DNA from: Arachis hypogaea
Lineage: Eukaryota > Streptophyta > Magnoliopsida > Fabales > Fabaceae
NCBI RefSeq assembly: GCF_003086295.3
Contig: NC_092038.1
Location: 99,107,837-99,171,836 of the forward strand
DNA length: 64,000 nucleotides
Direction: 5' to 3'
Shown here: positions 34,392-45,489 of the stretch, one piece after another
Layout of the letters: each line of letters opens with the position of its first letter
Position numbering within the stretch: position 1 is the first letter of the stretch
Position numbers and translations under genes: made by a program
Notes under the pieces: model-generated
Told to the model about the DNA's origin: nothing
Databases searched by the model: none
What the model saw: the letters and a program-made list of their open reading frames with translations, nothing else

Positions 34392-36367
34392 TGATGACAA
34401 GTCATCATATACCTATTTTTCAAGCTAATTTCACTTGTTTTATTAGTCTTTATGCACTTTCTTACATCCTAAGTAAGTGATTTGGAATAAAAATGCACAA
34501 CTTCTTTAAATCAAGCAACTACCATTAAATTGATGCTAACTCATGAGGTTTAAGCTAATTTTAATTGAATTTTAATTGATTTATAAGCCTTGTGAATTTA
34601 GTGATACTTTGAGTAGTTGTTTTGGTTTATTGTAGGTGAAGAAAAGAAGAAAAGAAGAAGCGTGGCTTAAGAAAGCGTGGCCCAAGGAGAAAAAGGTGTG
34701 GCGCATAAAGGAGGAGTGCAAGCATTGCCCTCCACAAGGGCACACTGCCCTCTAGGAGGGCAACATGAGCAAGCAAGCCTTGAGAGGCAACGCTGCCCTG
34801 CCCACGACAAGGGCAGAGCACAAATCTGTGCCTTGGATCAAGGAAAGTAAAAACATTGCCCTACCCTCCTCAAGGGCAGTATCGGGCTCACCAAGGGGAG
34901 AAATTCAAAGAAAAAGTTCACCATTGCTTGCCACAAGGATCGAACACGGAACCATGAGAAAACAAGAAACTAAGCCTTACTTTGGTGCCAAGAAAATCAA
35001 AAGAAAAGAGGTAGCGTGCGCGTCACACAAGGATCGAACACGGGGCTTCAGTTTGGAAACATTGCCCTGCCCTCCGCAAGGGCAGGGCAGCATTTTGGTG
35101 ATGCACACACACGCACCATTCTGGCGCACCAAGGGAAGGCTCGGCAGCATCATTCTGGCGCACAGGCATCACTCGGCAGCACCAGCAGCACGCACGGGCA
35201 CCATTCTGGCGCGCCAAAAAGTTCTGCCCTGCCCTCCGCAAGGGCAGGGCAGCGTCCTGCACACAACAACGCACCACACGCACGCACCATGGGCCAGATG
35301 CACCATTTTCTGCCCTGCCCTCCACAAGGGCAGGGCAGCCTCCTGGAAGCAATTTTTCATGGGCTTAAAAATTGGATTAAAAATCCAATTTAACTCATTT
35401 CTTCACCAAATCATAAGCCCATCCAAATCCCAAGATCCAAGAATAGAAAGTGTATAAATAGGAGATAGTTTGATGTAATTAGGACCTTTTCCTTTACTTT
35501 TGAACTTTGATCTTTCTTTTGAGCTTTGAATCTTCATTTTTATTTTTAACTTTCTCTTGGAGACTTCACTAAATTTTAGAGAATTGGGGAGAAGAATTGA
35601 TCTCTCTTCTTCCTCGTTCTTGCTCGAGCATTTTTACTTTTCTTGTTTTGAGTTTTGGGTGTGAAGAATTGAGGAAATTCTGTCTCAATCTCCATTCAAA
35701 AATCTCTTTAATTCCTTTTCTGCATACTTGAGTTGAATTTCGTTTCCTTTATTGCTTCTTCTTTAAATTCTGCTTAATTACTTTGTGAACTTGGATCTGG
35801 GAAGGCAAGTGAGGTCTAGACTTGGCTATCTAGTCTCTTGAGTCCTGAGATTCCATTTTAATTTCTTTTGGTTCTTCTGTGAACCTCTGCTGCAAGTTAA
35901 TTTCCATTTCTGTTTGGGAGCTAATCTGTTTCAATTCATCTCTTGTTTAGTTAATTGTTGCAGTTTAATTTCCCTTGTTTAAATTCTGAAATCCCAGTCC
36001 TCAATTCCCTTTTCCATTCAAGCAATTTATATTTCTTGCACTTTAAGTTACTGCAATTTACATTTCTTGTACTTTAAGTTTCAGTCATTTAATTTCTTTT
36101 TCTTTAAGATTCAGCATCCTTTACTTTCCTGCTCTTTAATTTACTGCAATTCTCCCCTCTCCCTTTACATTCCAAGCAATTTAGCTTCTGTTAAAGATAA
36201 ACCACTCAACCAATACTTGATTCGCTTGACTAAATCAACCACTAAACTAAAATTGCTCAATCCTTCAATCCCTGTGGGATCGACCTCACTCCCGTGAGTT
36301 TTTATTACTTGATGCGACCCGGTACACTTGCCGGTGAGTTTTGTGTTGGATCGTTTTCCACACATCA
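34392..36367 (+). repeat. Element C: 3' LTR
   Basis: 1,976 bases, matching the 5' LTR except for scattered substitutions and an 11-base duplication (the gaattttaatt repeat near 34568). The TATA box is at 35453-35460. It ends CCACACATCA, followed by target duplication GTTGC. Confidence 0.92.
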
Positions 36368-38089
36368 GTTGCTACTGTGAAATAAGTATAAAAGAGAAAT
36401 TGTTGCATTTAAATGGGTTTTGGTTAATTGAGGTAGGATTTTTTTCAAAACTCACTTTTATTTCAAGGCATGGTTATAAATTGATATCAACGTGAAAAAT
36501 ATAACTTTGTGACTATGTGAGTTTTATGGATTAAACTGAATTATTTTCGATAAATGGAATAGGTTAAGTGATTTTGGTCTTTAAGCAATAAAATTAAATG
36601 AGAAGTTGGATTATTTGTGGTTATGAACAGTGATTGTTTACCTGATTGTTTGAAAGTGATTGATTTGATTTGGTTGTTGGAATTCTAGATTCTATTGATT
36701 TCCTTGAGTTGGTGATTATGTTGATTTCTTTGAGTTGGTGTTGTTGTGGCAGTGGTTTAGTGAAAATTTGATAGAAATTAATTGGTATATATTGAAAACT
36801 GGATTGGTATTGGAAATGGTTGAGAGATGTTGGTTTGGAGGAAACCTTTGGAGGGTGGAAAAGTTAAAATTTTAGGAGATATGCTGCAGACATTTAATAA
36901 GACTTGAATGATATTGAATAATAAGGATGATGAGAATCGTTATGTCTATAAAGACTAGATATTTTGTGGAATTTAACTTGATTAATTTCTATTGAAGGGC
37001 TATGCCTTTGTGGGTTTTGAATGAATTTAAAGTAAGGGGTGATTAAAATAAGTTTAACATGGAGTTGAAGTTAGTGTGATAATTTTGTTAAAATCAAATG
37101 AGTTTCTATTTGGTTGAGTTGAATTGTGAAGTTATTCGATGGATTAACTTACTTGATTAGATTAATAATGAAAAGAATATATATAAATAATTAAAGTTAA
37201 CTTGCAAAGAAGTGTAATTGATTAAAGAATTAAAAAGTTAATTAATTATCAATTTAAGGGTTTTGGAAATAATAAGTGTAAGAATGGGGGTTATGTTAAA
37301 AATAGGTTGACTCAAATGAAGGTTTTTATTTTCATAAAACACTAAAGACATTTTTTGAAGCTTTATTTGGAAAATTTGGATTGAAGAATTATGTTTTGAG
37401 AAGTTTTTAGTGAATTTAAAAGAAATTGAATTTGATTAGTGAAACAAAATGATTTTTGAGTCCTTTGGAAAAGTCAAAGTCAAGAATGAAGTTGAAATTT
37501 GTTTTGGGAATTGGTTAAACAAAAATGAGTTTTATTTAATAAGTTATGCTTTTTTAAGAATTCTGAGATGAGAGCTAAGAAAATTTAGCTATAAATTGAA
37601 TGGAACTTGAGAATCTTGAAAGTTGGGTTTAGTTAGTCCTTAAAGTGATTAATTAAAGAATGATGTATGAGATTAAATGAGAAGAATTTTGAGGTTGGTA
37701 ATTGATGATAAGATAAGAGAAGATAGCAAAAGGAGAATGAGTACTTTTTTGATTTCTTGATAATTGTAGGTGAATGATAGCAAAAGGAGAGCAAAGCATG
37801 ACCAAAGAGAGCCAACAAGGAAAGCAACCTCTAGGAGGCAAAGAGGGTGGCGTGCAACATGCCAGCAAGACGGCTTGCCACAGGCCCACACAACAAAAAC
37901 AAGGGAGTTGGCGTGCCACATGCCAGTCACAGTAAGTGGCACCCTGGGCTAAACTCCCAAAGGGCCAACTCTTGCACTAAAAGGGTCGTGCAACACGCCA
38001 GGCATAGGGCATTCCACACGCCTAAAACAAGTCTCTCAGGGCAAGGCAAGGAGTGGGTGTGCAACACACCAGGTATGGGGCATGCGATA
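36368..38089. other. AT-rich continuation of the host LTR, then unassigned repeat DNA
   Basis: From 36373 the DNA interrupted by element C resumes as AT-rich non-coding sequence. From about 37640 the character changes to purine-rich and then GC-richer sequence with repeated gtgcaacatgcca / gccacatgccag blocks (37845-38085), resembling U3 of another LTR family. No borders could be fixed and no genes were seen. Confidence 0.5.
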
Positions 38090-38150
38090 TAGGGCTGGAA
38101 ATGGGTAGGGTAGGGTAGGGTTTGGACCCTACCCTAACCCTACCCGCGGG

Positions 38151-39638
38151 TGATGCGATAAGTTACAATCCACAAACTAACCAGCAAGTGCACCGGGTCG
38201 TACCAAGTAATACCTCAGGTGAGTAAGGGTCGATCCCACGAGGATTGATGAACTAAGCAACAATGGTTAAATGATTTACTTAGTTAGGCAAGCAGAAAAT
38301 GGTTTTGAGATGTTCAAAAGGTTTAAAAAGTGACTTCCAAATATCAGAAGGCAACAAGTAATCAAGTTGAAAAAAAATATGGGAGAAAACAGTTAAGACT
38401 TCAGAGTTATCTATTTTCCTGGTTGACTTTTCTTATTAAATATTTTAATCATGCAAGATTTAATTTATGGCAAACTATTTGTGACTAGACCCTGATTCCT
38501 TAGACCTTCCTAGTCTCCTCTAAAATTTATCAACTGCTAATTCATTGGTAAATTAATTTTAATTAGAGGGTGATGATCAAATTCCAGTTTATATGCCACA
38601 AGAATCCTAATTATCCAAAAATAAGGGGATTATATGTCACGTATCCCGTTAAATACAAACAATTAGAAATTCAAGATAATATGTTTTCAAGCTGTTGTTC
38701 AAGTAAAGAGCTTTTCCAAGTTATACAAGAACTCAATTAGAACATGGGTCATACTTCCGTTCCACCTAAATTCATAAAATAAAGAACGAAAACAATTATT
38801 GAAATATGAATCAAAACATGAATTAAAATAGAAAAATAATAGTATCAATCCATACAATAGACAGAGCTCCTAACCTTAACAGTGGAGGTTTAGTTACTCA
38901 TAGAAAAGAGTAAAAAATAAGGATTCAGGTAAATTGTCTGAGATGAAATTCCTTAAAAAGTTCAATGTTGCATATCCTTTTATATATAATCCTAATAAAT
39001 TTAAAATCTACTTTCTAAAACTAAATAATATCTTTTCCTATTAAAATTAAATTTAAATTAGAATTAATTATGACAATTAACAAGCCTTCAATTGATGGAT
39101 GGGGACCACTTGATTCCTTCACTCTACAGCCTCTGATCTGTGCTTTCTGGGCTGAAAACTGGGTCAAAAGCAGCCCAGAAATAGCTGGAGGCGAATTCTG
39201 AGTTTGCAGTACATCGCGCATGTCGCTCGTACGCGCCAGGTGCACGTTTGCGCCGATGGACTTTTCGCCAATGTGCGCGTGCGCGTGATGTGCGCGTGCG
39301 TGCCCTTAAACTACAAGTCAACTATGGCAAATTGTATATCATTGTGAAGCCCCAGATGTTAGCTTTCCAACGCAACTAGAATCGCCTCATTTAGACCTCT
39401 GTAGCTTAAGTTATGATCGATTGAATGCAAAGAGGTCAGGCTGGATAGATTTGCGATTCCTTCCGTTTTTGCATGCTTCCTTTCCATCAAATCCAACCAA
39501 ATGCTACCTAAAATAAACAGAATTGCACAAGACTCAAAGTAGCATCCATAGTGGCTAAAAGATAATTAATTATTTCTTAAACTTATCAAGTTAAATGCAA
39601 ATTCACTAGGAAATGATAGAAAAGATGCTCACGGATCA
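38151..39638 (-). repeat. Element D: 3' LTR
   Basis: 1,488 bases. On the minus strand it runs from TGATCCGTGAGCATC to CGCATCA. Palindromes rich in GCGCGT/ACGCGC lie at about 39226-39306, and a TATA-like tatataaaagg lies further downstream on the minus strand (near 38985). Confidence 0.88.
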
Positions 39639-39656
39639 CAACACCAAACTTGAATT

Positions 39657-39676
39657 GTTGCTTGTCCTCAAGCAAC
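39657..39676 (-). promoter_or_regulatory. Element D: pre-LTR hairpin module
   Basis: On the minus strand GTTGCTTG-AGGA-CAAGCAAC, followed by AATTCAAGTTTGGTGTTG and the 3' LTR. Confidence 0.75.
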
Positions 39677-41452
39677 CAAACTAATATAGGCTTAGAATGT
39701 GAATTTGCATGAGAATGATAGTTCGATTAAGCTCAAGTCTATTCTTAAAATGGGGTTTATTCATTGTAATTTTGAACAGTTTTGGCATCTCACTCTCCTT
39801 TGAATCAGAGGAACGTCAGTGTCATCGGAATTAGAATCCGGATCATATTATGAATTCTCTGATCTTTATACTTCAGTTTAATCCTTGAACACAGCATAAT
39901 TTTCTTTAATTTATTTTTCTTTGGTGCTTTTCACCTTGAGCCTAGCCGTGACTTTAAATGTTTTGTCTCAAGGTTACTTGATACAGAAACACCACAAGCA
40001 CTTAACTGGGAAACTCTCTTTAAGTTATGATTTTTCTTTTAGTTACTCCCAGACAGTGGTTCTCAAAGCCTTTGGCATATTCTGTTGAACGGACTTGGTC
40101 TCGACTCTAAGTGTTCTGTCTCAAGGATTACTTGACACAATCACACCACAAGCAGATGACTAGAAAAATAACTCTTTGAGCTTTTAATCATGTCTAACCT
40201 CCCTAGTCATTGATGCTCAGAGCCTTGGACCTTGCTTTTATAGTTTCTTTTTCTTTTGCTATTTCTTTTGCTATTTCTTTTGCTTCAAGGATTAAATTTT
40301 TGTTTATTTCAGAGAAGTCATAATAATTCTCTAAATTCATGTTCCTTATACATCAACATTCTTTGATTCACATTCAAATACGCACTGTTCATGTCATGCA
40401 TTCAAATTATAAATAATACCACCACATTTAAGTAAATAAGACTACTCTAAAAATTAAACTCAATCTCTCATGCAATACATCACTTCTTTTTCTTTTGAAT
40501 TCAAGCTTAGTGAGTAATACATGAGACAATATTTTATATATATATAGTACTAAAGATCATGCAGGAAATCAAAGCAACAGAGAACAGAAGACAACACAAT
40601 AAGAACGGAAGAGAAATAGAATGAAAGGAACTCAACCACCTCAGTTATGCTGGTGGCCATCTCATTCCTCGATAAAGAACATTCATCTCCCTTTGGTGCT
40701 AAACAGAAAAGCCATAAGCGAAGCGTCAACACCAAACTTAAAGGTTTGCTTGTCCTCAAGCAAAGAAGAACTGAAAACAGAGAGGGAAAAGAAAAAAACA
40801 ATTAGTATGATAAAAGAATAATAAGAGGGGAAAAGAATGAGAGAGAATTAGGATTTGGAAGGAGAGAGAATGAAAACAAGGCGGCGCTCTGAGTAATTGA
40901 TGCGGCGCAACCGACGCGGACGCGCACTGCGTGCGTACACGCGGGTTGCAAAAAAGGGAAGGGACGCGGATGCGTCCAGTGCGCCTGCGCGTGGATTGCC
41001 AAGTGGTGAAAAGGGCGCGTACGCGTGGGTCAATCTGTGGTTCTAGCATAAATCCAGCGCGAGGTCAGCCCAACTATCGGCCATGCACCCATTTACGTCA
41101 ATTTTTCAAGGCACGTGTGTGAGCCATGTGTGCTCCCGCGTGGATTGCCGAGAACCAGTGGGACCCGTATGCGTCTGGTGCGCGTATGCGTGGGTGAGCT
41201 GATGCGCGAGGCATAGTTCCTGCACAAGTCCAGCGCAAATTTCTGTTTAATCTCCTCAATTCGCATTCACTATGGACGCGGATGCGCACTAGGCGCACAC
41301 GTGTCGATCCCCTCTTTTTTTTTGAATATCCGGTTCCTGTTCTAAAATAGCTGCATGATCAGAAAAATAGTGGAAACTCAATAAAATTCAAATAAGTAAG
41401 AAAACTACTACTACGAAAAACAACTAAGAATGAAAAGGAACGATCATACCAC
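39677..41452 (-). other. Element D: non-coding interior with second hairpin module and CG-rich palindromes
   Basis: A second hairpin module lies at 40745-40764 (minus: TTTGCTTG-AGGA-CAAGCAAA, then AAGTTTGGTG), matching the internal module of E. The stretch 40870-41310 is dense in GCGCGTACGCGT-like palindromes. No coding sequence was recognised; the ORF2 seen in C and E is missing. Confidence 0.65.
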
Positions 41453-41502
41453 GGTGAGTTGTCTCCCACCAAGCACTTTTAGTTAAAGTCCTTAAGTTGG
41501 AC
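41453..41502 (-). promoter_or_regulatory. Element D: paired conserved hairpins after the gag frame
   Basis: On the minus strand hairpin 1 is GTCC-AACTTAA-GGAC (41488-41502). Hairpin 2 is GGTGGG-AGACAA-CTCACC (41453-41470), preceded by AGTGCTT. Same order and spacing as in C and E, with different stem bases that still pair. Confidence 0.65.
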
Positions 41503-41800
41503 ATGTGGTGAGCTCCTTGTCATAGTGGCTTGTGCTTGTACTGATCCAGGAATCTCCACCAATATTTGTAATTCCAATGGCCACCGGGGTTCCAAACTAG
41601 GCGCATAACGCCTTCGAGCAAGTTAAAGCAAGTGACAAGGTCCTAAAAGTGTTGATTGTGGGAATGAATTCCAGGGTCCCAAATCTTGCTTTTACACCCA
41701 TCTTCTTGTGGATCACATTGTTTCCACCGGGTGGCAAGCAATCTGAATTCTCACAGAGACATCCAAACAGCCTTCTAGACCCATTTAATTGAGCTCTACA

Positions 41801-42631
41801 CTAATCCTTACACTTCAATTTGGAGCATGCAACCATATTGAACCTTGCTTGACAACTCTTACCACTAACCATCTTCCTCTTACTCTTAATGCCACAAAGA
41901 GCTCTAAGTTGACCATCCGTCTCTAGTAGCCCATATTCAAGTTGGAAAGTAAGGGTTAAGGATAGAAATTTTACCCATTTGAATGTTGTATTGGATGGTA
42001 ATGGCTTTGGGAGAGGTCTTGCAAGCTCCACTCCCTTGTGTTCTTCTTTGAATTCTTCCACCTCTTTGTAAGCTTCCTCAATTTCAACCTCTTCCTCTTG
42101 GTAGCTTTCTTCTAATTCAATCTCTTCTTCATTGCTTACCAAGGGCATGGCAGGTTATGCATCTTCCTCTTCTTCTATATGTGAGGGTGGAAAGTTCTCT
42201 AATTCACTGGAGTATAAACTCCTTTGATTGATTTCCTCACTTTCTTCCCTAGGATCTTGCATTGTATCTTTTGGGAAGGAATTTGCTTGTTCCTCTTCCT
42301 GGTTCTTGATTAGCGACCGCACATGTTTCTCTACATTTTTGACATTCGTCTTTATATCATGTAGGAATTCTTTCATGAGGAGCTCAAGATCTGATGGTAT
42401 TTGAGATGAATAAGGAGATAGTGGCTCTTGATATGAATAAGAAGGAGATGATGGTTCTTGGTATGGATAGAAAGATGATGGTTCTTGATATGAATATGGA
42501 GGTGGTGGCTCTTGATAGTTAGAGCATGGAGCATTGAAGTCTCTTTGGTTTTGACTTTGCCAACCAAAATTTGGATAGTTCCTCCATCTATCATAATATG
42601 AATCACTACTTGGGTGTGAGTAGTAACCCAT
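41801..42631 (-). pseudogene. Element D: gag-like frame with one stop codon
   Basis: Two open parts in the same phase (42631-42155 and 42148-41801) separated by one stop. The N-terminal part has YYDRWRNYPNFGWQSQ, equivalent to the NPSWRNHPNFSW motif of the other gags, then a tandem peptide repeat of the type PYSYQEPSS (about 42410-42530). A coiled-coil region follows (LLMKEFLHDIKTNVKNVEKHVRSL). The C-terminal part is acidic (EEEIELEESYQEEEVEIEEAY). The capsid core is missing, so this is a deletion derivative. Confidence 0.65.
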
Positions 42632-42897
42632 GTGATCTCTCTCTATTATTTTTCCTTAGCACAAAACACCAAACAGAATTAAATGCACCATGTGGTAAAC
42701 AGGAAAACAACAAAGAAAGAACATAGAGGAGATTTAAACTCAATAATTAATTAGGAAGAATAAAACAACTAAGGGGACACCAAACTTAATTTCAGAAATT
42801 AAGAAAATTATTTTATTTTGTTTGAAAATTTAAAGAAATAAGCAAAAATGCCTAATCTAAGAAATCAAACAACTAATAGTTGTTAATCACTATCAAT

Positions 42898-42914
42898 CCC
42901 CAGCAACGATGCCA
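42898..42914 (-). other. Element D: decayed tRNA-Asp primer-binding site
   Basis: On the minus strand TGGCATCGTTGCTGGGG, differing from the tRNA-Asp complement at three positions, 6 bases from the LTR edge at 42921. Confidence 0.75.
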
Positions 42915-42920
42915 AAAACT

Positions 42921-44876
42921 TGATGCGATAATTTACAACCCACAAACTAACCGGCAAGTGCACCGGGTCGTACCAAGTAATACCTCAGGTGAGTGAGGGT
43001 CGATCACACGAGGATTGATGGACTAAGCAACAATGGTTAAATGATTTACTTAGTTAGGCAAGCAGAAAATAGTTTTGAGATGTTCAAAAGGTTTAAAAAG
43101 TGACTTCCAAATATCAGAAGGCAGCAAGTAATCAAGTTGAAAATAAAATATAGGAGAAAACAGTTAAGGCTTCAGAGTTATCTATTTTCCTGGTTGACTT
43201 TTCTTATTAACTATTTTAATCATACAAGATTTAATTCATGGCAAACTGTTTGTGACTAGACCCTAATTCCTTAGACCTTCCTAGTCTCCTCTAAAATTCA
43301 TCAACTGCCAATTCCTTGGTCAATTAATTCCAATTAGAGGGTGATGATCAAATTCCAATTTATATGCCACACGAATCCTAATTATCCAAAAATAAGGGGA
43401 TTATATGTCACGTATCCCGTTAAATACAAACAATTAGAAATTCAGGATAATATGTTTTCAAGCTGTTGTTCAAGTAAAGAGCTTTTCCAAGTTATACAAG
43501 AACTCAATTAGAACATGGGTCATACTTCCGTTCCACCCAAATTCATAAAATAAAGAACGAAAACAATTATTGAAATATGAATCAAAATATGAATTAAAAT
43601 AGAAAAATAATAGTATCAATCCATACAATAGACAAAGCTCCTAACCTTAACAGTGGAGGTTTAGTTGCTCATGGAAAAGAGTGAAAAATAAGGATTCAGA
43701 TAAATTGTCTGAGATGGAATTCCATGAAAAGTTCAATGTTGCATATCTTTTTATATCTAATCCTAATAAATTTAAAATCTACTTTCTAAAAGGGGTAAGT
43801 ATGGTTTTGGTCCCTAACGTTGAGGGCCAGAATCGAAACCCTCCCTCATCTAATTTTCGATTTAGAATCGTCCTTAATATTTTTTTTGTATTAAAATCGT
43901 CCTTTTTATTTTTTTGGACAAAAATACCCTCTGCCTCCCCCCACCCCAACCTCAACCCCAGCTCCCCTTCCCCCACTCCGTCCCCATTCTCCTCCTCCCC
44001 TTATCCGTTCTCCTCTTCCCCCCACCCCCCGTGTCCCCTTCCCCCCTCCCCCCATCCCCACCCCGTCTCCCCTTTTTTTTTAAAAAAAAAATTTATAATT
44101 TTTTAAAGCAGGGGTAGTTTAAGAATAAAATAAATAGGACGATTTTAATACGAAAAAAACGTTAAGGACGATTCTAAATCAAAAATTAGATGAGAGACGG
44201 TTTTGATTCTGCCCTTCAATGTTAGGGACCAAAACCATACTTACCCTTTTCTAAAACTAAATAATATTTTTTCCTATTTAAAAATTAAATTTAAAATGGA
44301 ATTAATTATGACAATCAGCAAGCCTTCAATTGATGGATGGGGACCACTTGATTCCTACACTCTGCAGCCTCTGATTTGTGCTTTCCAGGCTGAAAACTGG
44401 GTCAAAAGCAGCCCAGAAATCACTGGGGGTGAATTCTTAGTTTGCAGTACGTCGTGCATGTCGCACGTACGCGCCAGGTACGCGTGCACGCCGATGGACT
44501 TTTCGCCAATGTGCACGTGCGCGTGATGTGCGCGTGCGCACCCTTAAACATTAAGTCAACTTTGGTAAATTGTATATCGTTGCGAAGCCCCGAATGTTAG
44601 CTTTCCAACGCAATTGGAACCGTTTCATTTGAACCTCTGTAGCTCAAGTTATGATCGATTTAATGCGAAGAGGTCAGGCTGGACAGCTTTGCGATTCCTT
44701 CCATTTTTGCATACTTCCTTTCCATCGAATCCAACCAAATGCTACCTAAAATAAATAGAATTGCACAAGACTCAAAGTAGCATCCATAGTGGCTAAAAGA
44801 TAATGAATTCTTTCTTAAACTTATTAAGTTAAATGCAAATTCACTAGGAAAAGATAGAAAAGATGCTCACTCATCA
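42921..44876 (-). repeat. Element D: 5' LTR, interrupted by a MITE
   Basis: Homologous to 38151-39638 throughout. It is 1,491 bases without the Mutator-like insertion at 43792-44247 and its 9-base duplication. CG-rich palindromes lie at about 44450-44545. Confidence 0.88.
43792..44247. mobile_element. Mutator-like MITE in LTR of element D
   Basis: 456 bases with long inverted ends (GGGTAAGTATGGTTTTGGTC from the left; the same complemented from the right, continuing over roughly 130 bases with mismatches). It is bounded by the exact 9-base duplication TTTCTAAAA at 43783-43791 and 44248-44256. The other LTR of D has a single TTTCTAAAA at the matching place and no insertion, which proves the borders. 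The centre (about 43925-44070) is a long C-rich tract. No transposase. Confidence 0.93.
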
Positions 44877-45489
44877 ACAGGTTAAAAAATTCAATAAAAT
44901 TTTACCCTACCCTACCTGTGGGTTGAGGATATCTCAACCCTAACCCTACTCGCACCCTAAAATTCTAAACCCTACCCTACCCTACCCTACCCGCAGAAAT
45001 ATTAATTTTTTAAAAATAAATATAAAACTCAATCATTCCAAATTTCATACATATTAATGAAATAAAAAAATAAACAACTAAATTCAAATTAAAATTAAAA
45101 ACAATAAAATCTTAAAGAAATTCAACATAAAATTACAAACACACATATTTAAAAATATTATCAAAATAAAAAATTAAGTTTAAATTAAAATTAAAAACAA
45201 TAAAGTCCTAAACAAATCCAACATAAAATTACAAACATACATATTGTTATATGTATAAAATAAAAAACTAAGTTTAAATTAAAATTAAAAACACTTAAGT
45301 CCTAAACAAATCCAACATAAAATTACAAATAGCATAATTATCAAGTTTTAATAAAATTAAAATAACATAAACAAAGATAAATGTCTTCAAACGTTTCTTC
45401 TAATTCCAAGTTCTTGCAACATTATTCTTCCGTCAGTTCAAAAAATGCATAATCATCTTCATTTGCAGTTTGATAATCAGGTTTTTCAC

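Larger units (their letters stand above)
25566..36367 (+). mobile_element. Element C: complete non-autonomous Athila-like retrotransposon
   Basis: A 10.8-kb element bounded by the 5-base duplication GTTGC (25561-25565 and 36368-36372), with LTRs of 1,965 and 1,976 bases. Order: 5' LTR, PBS, gag, protease fused to an integrase-like tail, paired hairpins, internal TATA, ORF2, pre-LTR hairpin, 3' LTR. No reverse transcriptase, RNase H or integrase core is present. The LTRs differ by roughly two dozen substitutions and one 11-base duplication, so it is younger than its host LTR but older than E. Confidence 0.93.
38151..44876 (-). mobile_element. Element D: non-autonomous Athila-like retrotransposon (deleted)
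   Basis: Minus-strand element with LTRs at 38151-39638 and 42921-44876, inserted in the hAT transposon between GCGGG and ACAGG. This is an imperfect 5-base duplication whose two differences fit C-to-T decay at CG sites. The interior is only 3.3 kb: gag-like frame, paired hairpins, CG-rich palindrome region, two copies of the GCTTG hairpin module. There is no protease, pol or recognisable ORF2. Confidence 0.85.

Noticed and set aside
38106..38150. TAGGG runs resembling telomere repeats (also 44917-44995)
   Set aside because: Plant telomere repeat is TTTAGGG; these are irregular TAGGG/CCCTA units at the ends of a hAT element.
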